Source of the DNA: Natronomonas sp. CBA1123
GTDB taxonomy: Archaea; Halobacteriota; Halobacteria; Halobacteriales; Haloarculaceae
Assembly (NCBI RefSeq): GCF_009741925.1
Contig: NZ_WPCC01000010.1
Location: 1 to 64,000, forward strand
Length of the DNA: 64,000 bases
Direction: 5' to 3'
How positions within the stretch are numbered: the stretch's first letter is position 1; every line of letters begins with the position of its first letter. The position numbers and the translations under genes are program-made. This document shows, in pieces, positions 24,136-31,766 of the stretch. The notes under the pieces were generated by a model, which saw nothing but the letters and a program-made list of their open reading frames with translations, ran no database searches and was not told the DNA's origin.

Positions 24136-24666
24136 ATGTCGAACGATTCAAGCACACTGTCACAAGACGCTGCATTCGATTTGCTGAGTAACGCCCGGCG
24201 ACGACTCGCGCTGAAATACCTGCTCGAACAGGACACACCGGTCGGCATCGACGAGCTCGCGGCCCACGTCGCGGCCGTCGAAAACGACACCGAAATCGAA
24301 CAGCTCGACGAGAAGCAACGCAAACGGACGTACGTCTCGCTGTATCAGACGCACATCCCGAAGCTCGCGAAGGCGGGCGTCGTCGAGTACGACCCCGACG
24401 AGCGGACCGTCGCACTGAACGGGAAACTGCCGACGATAACGTCGTATCTCTCCTCGGGGGACCCGAGCGACGAGTGGCCGCGGTACTTTCTGGGAGTGTC
24501 CATCGGTGGACTGGTCGTGCACGTTCTCTCGGTGCTTCTCGCTCCCCAGTTCAGTGCGGCGGTCGGAATGGTCATCATACTCCTGTTTACCGTGTTGAGC
24601 CTCGTCTACTACCGGTCGTCGAGACGACACATCCGGCCTGTGGTGTCGCGGGGGGCCGAACAATGA
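24136..24666 (+). CDS. DUF7344-type HTH protein with two C-terminal membrane helices
   Basis: A 176-residue protein. Residues 8-100 are a winged-HTH-like domain (AAFDLLSNARRRLALKYLLEQ; ELAAHVAAVENDTEIEQLDEKQRKRTYVSLYQTHIPKLAKAGVVEYD) of a haloarchaeal type I recall as DUF7344. Residues 118-160 form two membrane helices, so this is a putative membrane-tethered DNA-binding protein. It is a paralogue of the genes at 37263 and 40403, which bracket the glycan region. It is 26 bases before a small winged-HTH gene, suggesting a regulatory operon. The ATG at 24136 begins the conserved domain; an earlier in-frame start at 24073 adds an unlikely stretch. Confidence 0.75.
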   Translation: MSNDSSTLSQDAAFDLLSNARRRLALKYLLEQDTPVGIDELAAHVAAVENDTEIEQLDEKQRKRTYVSLYQTHIPKLAKAGVVEYDPDERTVALNGKLPTITSYLSSGDPSDEWPRYFLGVSIGGLVVHVLSVLLAPQFSAAVGMVIILLFTVLSLVYYRSSRRHIRPVVSRGAEQ

Positions 24667-24691
24667 ACACGAGCTCCCGGGGTGTGATTCG

Positions 24692-24970
24692 ATGACCGAC
24701 GACTGGGACGAAATCGGGTTCATCATCAGCTCGAAGTACCGGATTCGCGTCCTCAAGCGCCTCGTGGAGGGGCCGGCGACGCCGTCGAAGATCTCCGAGG
24801 ACGAGGACATCTCCATCGCCTCGGTGTCGCACGCGCTCAAACAGCTCCGGGAGCGGGACCTCGTCGAGCTACTCGTCGACGAGGACCGACGGAAGGGCCG
24901 TGTCTACGGGATTACCGAACGGGGCGAGCGGCTCTGGACGGAGATTCAGAACCGAGAACTGGTGGATTGA
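24692..24970 (+). CDS. Small winged-helix transcription regulator
   Basis: A 92-residue protein that is a single winged helix: WDEIGFIISSKYRIRVLKRL at the start, then ISIASVSHALKQLRERDLVE as the recognition helix and RRKGRVYGITERGERLW as the wing. It is closely similar over its length to the protein at 35260 (WDEIGYVISSKYRVAVLRQL), which also has 92 residues. No ligand- or metal-binding motif is visible. Located 26 bases after the DUF7344 gene, it is probably co-transcribed. It is a candidate to bind the shared CATAACRAAG elements, though nothing in sequence proves it. Confidence 0.82.
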   Translation: MTDDWDEIGFIISSKYRIRVLKRLVEGPATPSKISEDEDISIASVSHALKQLRERDLVELLVDEDRRKGRVYGITERGERLWTEIQNRELVD

Positions 24971-25075
24971 GACGGCCCGCCGTGGCTGTGGGACAGCATC
25001 GTTCGAAATCCGGCCTGCCCGGCGCTCTCCGGGCGCAACTTCCGAAAGAATCGTCACGGAGCAGGCCGTAAGCGG

Positions 25076-25189
25076 CTACTCGTCGGCCTCGTCGGCGGGA
25101 ACGAGCATCTCCGGCGACCGCATGTACGCCGGGAGATCGGCGAAATCCTTGATTCGTTTCCGGTCGTCATCTGTTAGCCACTTACTCAT
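25076..25189 (-). CDS. Small acidic protein of 37 residues (candidate)
   Basis: The reading frame starts MSKWLTDDDRKRIKDFADLP and ends with an acidic tail (VPADEADE). The composition (K/R/D-rich amphipathic start, no odd residues) looks like a real haloarchaeal small protein, and a TATA-like TATTTGAGG lies about 20-30 bases upstream on the minus strand, near 25210-25220. I do not recognise a family. It lies alone between the small HTH gene and the hairpin at 25264-25304. Confidence 0.45.
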   Translation of the reverse strand: MSKWLTDDDRKRIKDFADLPAYMRSPEMLVPADEADE

Positions 25190-25263
25190 ATTTGGTTGGT
25201 GGATGGGATACCTCAAATACGTATCGAGCGTTCACGAACGTTCGGAATTCCGGCGATGAGTTG

Positions 25264-25304
25264 GTCACCGACTACCGGTCTTTCGACGGTCGGTAGTCGG
25301 TGAC
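25264..25304. repeat. 14-bp perfect inverted repeat (hairpin)
   Basis: The arms GTCACCGACTACCG and CGGTAGTCGGTGAC are perfectly complementary with a 13-base loop. No T-run follows, so it is not a standard archaeal terminator. It lies 75 bases upstream of the 37-residue gene and about 200 bases before the GT2 gene. Confidence 0.7.
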
Positions 25305-25441
25305 AAACGCCCTCCAGCGACGGGACGGTTTTGCTCGACGACTTCGGGCGGTTGTCACGGCTTACCGAACATCGCCGTCGGTATCCACCGCCTAGCCACC
25401 ATGGCTCCGAGCGAGATGTCGAGGTTAGCAGTCAGCCAGCC

Positions 25442-25450
25442 CATAACAAT
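25442..25450 (+). promoter_or_regulatory. CATAACAAT element upstream of the GT2 glycosyltransferase
   Basis: This is a plus-strand copy, in the same orientation as the downstream plus-strand gene that starts at 25506, with a spacing of about 55 bases. It shows that the element follows gene orientation and not genome strand. Confidence 0.45.
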
Positions 25451-25505
25451 ACGCTCGTCGTGGCTTTTCGGCACAACGAACCCACGAGTGGTTCGGCCGG
25501 AAATC

Positions 25506-26438
25506 ATGTACGAAAACAGCTCCATCGGCGTCGTCGTTCCAGCGTACAACGAAGCGGGGTTCGTCGGGGAGGTCCTCGAGACGCTCCCGGCGTTCGTCGA
25601 CCGCGCCTACGCCATCGACGACCGCTCGACGGACGAGACGTGGGCGGAGATACAGCGGGCGAAACGCCGAACCGAACATCGCCGTGAGGGTGAGGCGTCC
25701 TTCGTCGTCCCGATACGCCACGAGGAAAACCGGGGCGTCGGCGGCGCCATCAAGACGGGGTATCTCCGCGCCCTGGAGGACGACATCGACGTAATCGCGG
25801 TGATGGGTGGGGACGGCCAGATGGACCCCGAGGAGTTAGTGCGCATCGTCGAACCGGTCGTCGACGGCCGCGCCGACTACGCGAAGGGCAACCGGCTGAT
25901 ACGGGAGTCCGACCACGCCGAGATGCCACCCTTCCGCTACGTCGGCAACGTCGTGTTGACGTATCTGACGAAAGTCGCCACCGGCTACTGGCACGTCGGC
26001 GACCCGCAGATGGGATACACCGTCATCTCGCGGTCGGCACTCGAGGCCATCGACATCGAGGCGATGTACGAGTTCTACGGCTACTGCAACGACCTGTTGG
26101 TCAGACTCAGCGCCGCGGGACAGACCGTCGTAGACGTGCCCGCACCGCTGTCCTACGGCGACGAGACGAGCACCATCAGCTACGCCGAGTACATCCCGCG
26201 GGTGTCGCTGATGTTGCTCCGGATGTTCGTCTGGCGGCTGGCGACGAAACGCGATTCACCCAGCGAACAACTCCGGACGGGGCTGTTCGTCGGTGGCGCC
26301 GCCGGTGCGGTCGCCGGACTCGTCGGCGCCGTCCTCCGACGACGCTCCGGACTCACGCTCGTCGGGGTCGTCGCACTCCTCGGCGGAATGGTGCTGGATA
26401 TGGTGCTCAACCGCCCCCTGAACGGGCGGTCGGACTGA
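25506..26438 (+). CDS. GT2 family glycosyltransferase (dolichol-phosphate-sugar synthase-like)
   Basis: A 310-residue protein. The GT-A domain starts at SIGVVVPAYNEAGFVGEVL and contains AIDDRSTDETWAEI and the metal-binding VIAVMGGDGQMDPEEL (near 98-113). YWHVGDPQMGYTVISRSAL and YGYCNDLLVRLSAAG in the C-terminal half resemble the DPM1/AglJ group, which transfers a sugar to dolichol phosphate or extends a lipid-linked glycan. Two C-terminal membrane helices (about 260-300) suggest membrane attachment. The ATG at 25506 fits the family start; a longer frame from 25401 adds unlikely sequence. It is convergent with the deacetylase-like gene at 26453. Confidence 0.87.
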   Translation: MYENSSIGVVVPAYNEAGFVGEVLETLPAFVDRAYAIDDRSTDETWAEIQRAKRRTEHRREGEASFVVPIRHEENRGVGGAIKTGYLRALEDDIDVIAVMGGDGQMDPEELVRIVEPVVDGRADYAKGNRLIRESDHAEMPPFRYVGNVVLTYLTKVATGYWHVGDPQMGYTVISRSALEAIDIEAMYEFYGYCNDLLVRLSAAGQTVVDVPAPLSYGDETSTISYAEYIPRVSLMLLRMFVWRLATKRDSPSEQLRTGLFVGGAAGAVAGLVGAVLRRRSGLTLVGVVALLGGMVLDMVLNRPLNGRSD

Positions 26439-26452
26439 GAAGGGTCGCCCCG

Positions 26453-27136
26453 TCAGTACGCCGCGGCGTATCGGTCGATTTCTTCGAGCCGCTCGGCGCG
26501 TATCTCCCGAACGATGGAATCCATATCGCGGTTCTCGGGCGTCCACAGCCCCGGATGGACGAGTATCTGCACCTGCTCGGGGATGGGACCGTCGAATGGG
26601 GACTGGTCGCGCCACTTCTGTCTGGAGTCGGAGATGTAGTCGATGTCGCCGAAGAACCGCGGCTGGTAGGTGTTCTCGAAGCCCCCGTATTGCCGCCCGA
26701 GGACCCACTCCGGCGGCATGTGGAAGGAGACCGTATCGACGGTCGCGTTCGTGAGGCGGCCGAGCGTCTCACACTCGATACGAACCGCGGACTCGACGAC
26801 GCCGATTCCCGGGTCGTCGTCCCAGTAGTGGTGGGTGTCGAAGTGCACCGCGATGTCGTGGCCCAGCGCGAGAATCTCGTCGAGCAGGTCGACGTTGTTC
26901 CGGAGGGAGTACGCCGGCGTCGTCAGCATGAAACAGTACGTCGTCTCGATACCGAGGTCGGCTTCGATTTCGGCCATCGCGAGCGCGGCGGTCGGCGAGA
27001 GGTCGATGTCATGTCGGACGACGACGGCCCGCTCGGAAAGCGGTTCGAAGCCGTGGAACGTGTACCCCTCGTCCAGAAAGCCGTCCAGAAACGCCCGGTA
27101 GGCCTCGGGCGTCGACGGCATCGGCTCGTTACGCAT
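26453..27136 (-). CDS. Polysaccharide-deacetylase-fold protein (glycan region, copy 2)
   Basis: A 227-residue protein with VVVRHDIDLSPTAALAMAEIE (metal-binding HD-D, near residues 40-60), AVHFDTHHYWDDD (near 97-109), SFHMPPEW (near 138) and LVHPGLW (near 192). These are the expected places for the catalytic Asp and metal-binding His residues of a NodB-like hydrolase. It lacks a signal peptide. The ATG at 27136 overlaps the formyltransferase gene end by 8 bases, so the two act together: a deacetylated amino sugar could be the substrate for N-formylation. It is similar in layout to the protein at 42271 and less so to the one at 14762. Confidence 0.75.
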   Translation of the reverse strand: MRNEPMPSTPEAYRAFLDGFLDEGYTFHGFEPLSERAVVVRHDIDLSPTAALAMAEIEADLGIETTYCFMLTTPAYSLRNNVDLLDEILALGHDIAVHFDTHHYWDDDPGIGVVESAVRIECETLGRLTNATVDTVSFHMPPEWVLGRQYGGFENTYQPRFFGDIDYISDSRQKWRDQSPFDGPIPEQVQILVHPGLWTPENRDMDSIVREIRAERLEEIDRYAAAY

Positions 27137-28130
27137 CGCCACCACCCGACGAGAGGTTGTGTCGCTGGTCGTAGCCGTCGACGCGGTCGTGTTCGCCCGG
27201 CGAGTCGAGTTCGACGCCGGGTTCGGGCTCCCAGGACCCCTCGGTCTCCCAGTCGGTGACGAGGACGCTCCCGTCGGCGGTCGCGACGGCGAAGTCGCCG
27301 GTCCAGAACGCCTCGAGGATTCGCCCCGGCATCGCCTCCCAGCCGAGGTCCGTCGAGAACGGCACCACCTCCCAGACGTCGATGCGGGTGTCGCCGTCGA
27401 ACGTGAACGCGCCGGGGTAGGGGTCGGTCACCGCACGCACGAGATTGTAGATGTCGCGGGTGCTGTCGCCCCAGTGAACCTCGCCGTCGTCGGGCGTCCG
27501 CTTCGGGTAGTACGTCGGCTCCCCGGGCTGTTCTTCGAGTTCCGTTCCGTTGACGACAGTCTCGATTGCCGTCGGCAGCATCTCCTTCAGCAGGACGCTC
27601 ACCTTGTAGTACAGCGTCTCGATGGTGTCGTGGTCGGTGAGGTCGAACTTCCGGGTGGTGACGACGGCGCCGTCGTCGACGCCGGGTTCGAGTTGGATGA
27701 CCGACAGCAGAAACCGGTCGTACCCCTGAATCAGCGACCAGTTCAGCGGCGAGCGCCCCCGGCCCTTCGGCAGTCCCATCGCGCTACCGTGGTTGCCGAG
27801 GGCGCCGTGGGTGAACGTCCGCAGGACGCCTTCCGGAACGAGCCGTTGCCAGCCGTTGACGACGAGCAGGTCACCGTCGAGTGCCGCGAAGTGCTCGCGG
27901 TCGGCGTCGGTCATCGAGTACGTCTCGGGGTGGTAGACGGGAATCCCGTAGTCGGCGGCGAGGGGGTCGAACTCGGCGTACTTGACGACGCCATGGCGGT
28001 CGGCCATCTCCGGGGTGAGGGTGACGACTTCGGTGACCGGGGCGTCGGCTTCGAGCAGCGATTCGAGGACGGCGTGACCCGGTTCGGTACAGCTCGCGTA
28101 GACGATGTCGGTGTCGGGGGGAACGTCCAT
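27129..28130 (-). CDS. Methionyl-tRNA-formyltransferase-like sugar N-formyltransferase
   Basis: A 333-residue protein with a formyltransferase domain in the first 200 residues: LVVNGWQRLVPEGVL, then GNHGSAMGLPKGRGRSPLNW (near 103-122) with the catalytic Asn and His, and QLEPGVDDGAVV (near 135) with the catalytic Asp. The C-terminal part (RDIYNLVRAVTDPYPGAFTF) resembles the second domain of ArnA/WbkC-type enzymes. It would transfer a formyl group from N10-formyl-THF (or an archaeal carrier) to an amino sugar. Glycan context favours a sugar over tRNA. The promoter element at 28158-28167 is 28 bases upstream, fitting a leaderless transcript. A run of six C after the start is in frame. Confidence 0.8.
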   Translation of the reverse strand: MDVPPDTDIVYASCTEPGHAVLESLLEADAPVTEVVTLTPEMADRHGVVKYAEFDPLAADYGIPVYHPETYSMTDADREHFAALDGDLLVVNGWQRLVPEGVLRTFTHGALGNHGSAMGLPKGRGRSPLNWSLIQGYDRFLLSVIQLEPGVDDGAVVTTRKFDLTDHDTIETLYYKVSVLLKEMLPTAIETVVNGTELEEQPGEPTYYPKRTPDDGEVHWGDSTRDIYNLVRAVTDPYPGAFTFDGDTRIDVWEVVPFSTDLGWEAMPGRILEAFWTGDFAVATADGSVLVTDWETEGSWEPEPGVELDSPGEHDRVDGYDQRHNLSSGGGDA

Positions 28131-28157
28131 CTCTGTCGGGCGTTCCGCGCCGACCCG

Positions 28158-28167
28158 TTTCGTTATG
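28158..28167 (-). promoter_or_regulatory. CATAACGAAA element at TATA distance before the formyltransferase
   Basis: The plus strand reads TTTCGTTATG. In gene orientation it covers about -37 to -28 relative to the start codon at 28130, the position of a TATA box for a leaderless mRNA. It falls outside the flippase gene if the frameshift there is corrected. Confidence 0.55.
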
Positions 28168-29659
28168 CTCGTCCTGACTGCCGTGCGGTCCCGTTCAGGT
28201 GAGATACGAGACGGCCCGCCGGACGTCGAGCAGTCCGCCGCCAGCGACGCCGGCGAGCCAGATGGCCGCGCCGACGGCCACGACCCCGAGAAGTGTCGGC
28301 AGGCCGGTGACGTGCGGCACCAGAAGCGCCACCGCCGCCCCCCATCACGAGCGAGACGGCGGTGACGCCGACGAGCGAGCGGGCGATGCCGGCGAACTCG
28401 ATTGGGAGTTCGAGGCTGATGATGTAGACGTTCGCGAGCGTGTAGCCGCTGAAGGTGACGACCGTCGCCAGCGCCGCCCCGGCGACGCCGAAGACGGGTA
28501 TCAGAAGCAGGTTCAACACGACGTTCGACAGCGCCATGATGACCTTGACGACCGCGCGGTCGCGGGCGCGCCCGAGGAAGTCGAGGCCGTCGCTCGTGAT
28601 TTTCACGACGGCCATCGCCAACACGTAGACGCTCAGCAACTGGACGACGATGACGGCGCCGAGGTACTCCGACCCGAAAACGTAGCGGACCATCGGCTCG
28701 GCGACCAACACGAGACCGACGACGGCAGGGACGTACAGCAACAGCACGTACTCGAGGGCCTGCTCGTACAGCCGGGCGGCGCGGTCGGCGCGGTTGCCGG
28801 CCTTCTGTTCGCCGACGGCCGGCGAGATGGTGAACCCCAGCGAACTGGCGGGGGTGACACACACCTGCGCGATTTGTTTGGCGATGGTGTAGTAGCCGAC
28901 GGCGGTCACGTTCAACAGCACGCCGACGAGGATGGTGTCGACTTTCCCGTCGATGACGCTCGCACTCCGGGTCGCAGTCAGCGGGATACTGTACTCCAGC
29001 AGGCGGCGGACGATGCCCTCCTCGCGGTCGACGGTCGGGAACGAGCGGTAGTACCGGACGAAGACGATGCCTCCGACGACGACCGACGCGAGGCTCGCGG
29101 CGACGAAGCCGGCGAGGGCGCCGACGACGCCGAACCCCAACAGGACGAACCCGACGGCGAAACCGACGCGGCCGACCGCCTGTACCGACCTGACGACCGC
29201 ACTCCATGACACTCGATTGAGCCCCTGAAACATCGCCGTGAGGTACTGTCGGAGGGATTCACCGACGACGTACCCGACGCCGAGAAGCAACAGCGGCGCC
29301 AACGCGGCGTCGCCGAGAATCGTTGCCAGCCACGGTCCACCGAGGGTGACGGCCGTGCCGACGACCACCGAGAGTCCGAGCAGGACCCCGAACGTCACTC
29401 GCATGACGTGGGGGACCTGTCCGGGCGCGGATTCGGCGAACTCGGTCACGTAGCGGGCCGCCGAGGAAGGAAGCCCGAGCGTGCCGAGGATACCGACGGT
29501 GCCGAACACCGACAGCGCGAAGTACAGCAGTCCGTACTCTTCGGGCGTCAGCAGGTATCGCGCGAGGATGACGATGAGGGCAGCGTTGGCGACGACGTCG
29601 AGGACGTTGGCCCCGAACGTCGCCTTCACGCCGCGGGAGATGCGTTCGGCGAGCTCCAT
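28163..29659 (-). CDS. Oligosaccharide flippase, MATE/Wzx-like (C-terminus frameshifted)
   Basis: Polysaccharide flippase with about 14 helices (LAERISRGVKATFGANVLDVVANAALIVILARYLLTPEEYGLLYFAL at the start, an RfbX/Wzx hallmark). It would move lipid-linked glycans across the membrane. The last about 60 residues are Arg-rich and senseless after VSLVMGGGGG. The plus strand has a run of six C (28338-28343); with five, the frame continues ALLVPHVTGLPTLLGVVAVG and AIWLAGVAGGGLLDVRRAVSY to a stop at 28195, a normal final helix pair. The restored product has 487 residues. It overlaps the GT-C-like gene by one base. Sequencing error or slippage cannot be told apart here. Confidence 0.85.
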   Translation of the reverse strand: MELAERISRGVKATFGANVLDVVANAALIVILARYLLTPEEYGLLYFALSVFGTVGILGTLGLPSSAARYVTEFAESAPGQVPHVMRVTFGVLLGLSVVVGTAVTLGGPWLATILGDAALAPLLLLGVGYVVGESLRQYLTAMFQGLNRVSWSAVVRSVQAVGRVGFAVGFVLLGFGVVGALAGFVAASLASVVVGGIVFVRYYRSFPTVDREEGIVRRLLEYSIPLTATRSASVIDGKVDTILVGVLLNVTAVGYYTIAKQIAQVCVTPASSLGFTISPAVGEQKAGNRADRAARLYEQALEYVLLLYVPAVVGLVLVAEPMVRYVFGSEYLGAVIVVQLLSVYVLAMAVVKITSDGLDFLGRARDRAVVKVIMALSNVVLNLLLIPVFGVAGAALATVVTFSGYTLANVYIISLELPIEFAGIARSLVGVTAVSLVMGGGGGASGAARHRPADTSRGRGRRRGHLARRRRWRRTARRPAGRLVSHLNGTARQSGRA

Positions 29660-31458
29660 CAGTCGGCCGGGTCCAGCCGATAGAGCTGGTACTCGCCGTT
29701 GTCCTGGAGTCGATGGATGCGACTGGAGCGGTCGAGCCGTTCGAAGCCGGTTTCGCTGTAGCGGAATCCGTCGTACAACTCGACCTCGGCGACGCGGTCG
29801 CTCTCCGTGACGGCGATGTACCTATCCGTCTCGTAGAACGTCGTCAGGTTGTCGTTGAACACTGGCCCGGGGATGCCGGTCCGAAAGCCCGGGAAATCGA
29901 GGTCGCCGCGGGCAGCGGTGAAGCCGTAGTGTGCCTCTATGTAGCGCCAGGAGCCAAGCCGGGTTCCGAGTAGCGGGGTCTCGCCGTCGTGGTACTCGAA
30001 GGTCACGTCGTGGCCCTCCAGGGACTGGTCGGTCACCTGTTGGTTGGCCTTGAACACGTACGGGCTGGCGTGTACGGTGACGAGTTGTACGAGGAGTACG
30101 GCGACGAAGAACGCCCCGAGGGCGGCCGAGAGATGCTGTCGAGTGAGCCGTTTTTCGGCGTTGGAGACGATTCGGGTCAGGCCGAGGCCACCGACGAGCG
30201 CCACCGGCACCGTGATGAACCCGAGTATCCGGAAGTAGTGGTCGCCCTGTGCAGCGAAGAAAATGACGAGGAAGCCGACACCGAGCGGGACGAGCGCGGC
30301 GGTGAGGTAGCCGACGACGGGGTCGGTCGGCGTCAGTTCACGGAACCGCCGCCGGAATGCGCCGTAGGTGGCGACCAACGCGAGCAGCCCGACCACGATA
30401 GTTCCGGCGAACAGTTTGAGGAACAGTAGTTCGAAACTGCCGCCCAGGGCGGCGACCGAGGTGCCCGCACTGGTCGTCTCGGTGAGCGTCTCACCGCCGG
30501 CCAGGAGGCTCTCGACGATGAACACGGCCCGACTGGACGCCCGCTCGTGGACGGCAATCCAGGCGACCAACACCACCGACAACAGCGCGGCGTGGACGCC
30601 GACGCCGCTGTAGACGGCGAGTGGGTTGGTCGGCGCGTACCGGCGGGCGAGCGCCTGCGTGATGACGATTGCGAACAACAACAGAAGGACGCCCAGTGTC
30701 TCCTGTGGGTGGACGAGCACCATCCCGACGGTCGCGATGCCCAGAAGCGCCCCGAAGGGCGTCAGAAGGACGAACCGCTTCGACACCGACGTGAGGTGTC
30801 GAAACAGCAGGAACAACACCACGGGCGCAAAGAGGATGGCCTGACTCGAGGGGTGGGCCAACACGTGGACGCTCACGAGGTTGATGGGGATGAACAGCAA
30901 ACCGACGAGGACGCCGACCGGGAACGCCCAGCGGCTGTCGGAGATGGCGCGCAGACAGAGGCCGAAGAAGACGACCGAAACCGCCGGGAAGACGACCGCA
31001 GGGAGGACGACGAGTCCCCGCGTCAGTTCGACGCCGCCTAGCTCGAAGAGGAAGTTCCCGATGATGTGAATCGCCGGATACAGCAGCTCGTCGGGGCGCA
31101 ATACGCCGCTGTGTATCTCTCTGGCCCAGCCGAGATGCGTCAGCGAGTCGCCGCCGCCGTGGAAGGCGTACCCCCGAAGGACGGGCAGTCCGACGACGGC
31201 GAGGACGGCCGTCGCCGCGAGAGCGAGACCGGCGTTGGACAGCACGTCGTCGTCGGGAATCGACACCACGACGGCGACGGCCAAGAGAAGTGCTGCTCCG
31301 ACACCGACCCAGAAGGTCGTCGGCGCCGCGGCGTACACGGATAGTTCGTACCCGGTCGCCGGGTTCCGGTAGCCGGCGACGAGGGCGGCCGTGACACACA
31401 GAAAGCCGAGTGTAAGTGCGGCTCTGTACCGAACTGTTGGGGAAGTAGTCGTGTTCAT
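29659..31458 (-). CDS. GT-C-like polytopic membrane protein (possible glycan polymerase or transferase)
   Basis: A 599-residue protein with about 12-13 membrane helices in the first 440 residues and a soluble extracytoplasmic C-terminal domain of about 150 residues (from ASPYVFKANQQVTDQSL to YRLDPAD). GDSLTHLGWAREIHSG (near 112-127) sits in the first large loop, where GT-C enzymes keep their catalytic acidic residues. A Wzy-like polymerase or GT-C transferase role is inferred from topology and from its position overlapping the flippase by one base. The element CATAACAAAG lies about 61-70 bases upstream. Confidence 0.72.
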   Translation of the reverse strand: MNTTTSPTVRYRAALTLGFLCVTAALVAGYRNPATGYELSVYAAAPTTFWVGVGAALLLAVAVVVSIPDDDVLSNAGLALAATAVLAVVGLPVLRGYAFHGGGDSLTHLGWAREIHSGVLRPDELLYPAIHIIGNFLFELGGVELTRGLVVLPAVVFPAVSVVFFGLCLRAISDSRWAFPVGVLVGLLFIPINLVSVHVLAHPSSQAILFAPVVLFLLFRHLTSVSKRFVLLTPFGALLGIATVGMVLVHPQETLGVLLLLFAIVITQALARRYAPTNPLAVYSGVGVHAALLSVVLVAWIAVHERASSRAVFIVESLLAGGETLTETTSAGTSVAALGGSFELLFLKLFAGTIVVGLLALVATYGAFRRRFRELTPTDPVVGYLTAALVPLGVGFLVIFFAAQGDHYFRILGFITVPVALVGGLGLTRIVSNAEKRLTRQHLSAALGAFFVAVLLVQLVTVHASPYVFKANQQVTDQSLEGHDVTFEYHDGETPLLGTRLGSWRYIEAHYGFTAARGDLDFPGFRTGIPGPVFNDNLTTFYETDRYIAVTESDRVAEVELYDGFRYSETGFERLDRSSRIHRLQDNGEYQLYRLDPAD

Positions 31459-31518
31459 CCGTTTAACGTCCCGGCCGAATCGGTCGGCCGAACTGCCGGA
31501 ACGTCGGCCCGTTTTGCC

Positions 31519-31528
31519 CTTTGTTATG
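31519..31528 (-). promoter_or_regulatory. CATAACAAAG element upstream of the GT-C-like/flippase operon
   Basis: The plus strand reads CTTTGTTATG. It is an exact copy, oriented toward the minus-strand gene starting at 31458, at a distance of about 61 bases. Confidence 0.5.
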
Positions 31529-31575
31529 AACGGATTTCGCCGCCGTCGCCCGGGTAGGGCGAGGCTAGCCGACCG

Positions 31576-31764
31576 TCACCGGTGTTCGAGGAGGTCGGAG
31601 ACGGCGCTGCTCTCTGCGACGATGAACGTCTCGCGGTCCCGGTCGGCCTCTCGTGGCGAGAGGAATACGACGTGGCTCGCACCGCAGCGGTCGGTCGTGA
31701 CGACCTCCCACTCTTCGATGTCGTCGTTCGGTTCGTCGAGCCACGGTGGCAGTTCGTGGTCCAT
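31576..31764 (-). CDS. Small acidic protein of 62 residues, partner of the beta-helix protein
   Basis: MDHELPPWLDEPNDDIEEWEV is followed by TTDRCGASHVVFLSPREADRDRETFIVAE. The stop of the beta-helix gene at 31767 is two bases before this ATG (31764), so it is probably translated from the same mRNA. The compact alpha/beta-like pattern, Cys in DRCGASH and high acid content look like a real haloarchaeal small protein. I know no function. It has no signal peptide and no zinc-finger pattern. Confidence 0.6.
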   Translation of the reverse strand: MDHELPPWLDEPNDDIEEWEVVTTDRCGASHVVFLSPREADRDRETFIVAESSAVSDLLEHR

Positions 31765-31766
31765 CG

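Larger units (their letters stand above)
25190..25505. other. Intergenic stretch: divergent promoters and a strong hairpin
   Basis: No convincing gene is seen here. It holds the probable promoter of the small protein (AT-rich CTCAAATACGTATCG near 25210-25225), a long inverted repeat (25264-25304) and the promoter side of the GT2 gene with a CATAACAAT element (25442). A longer reading frame in phase with GT2 begins at 25401 but its extra residues do not look like protein. Confidence 0.5.
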
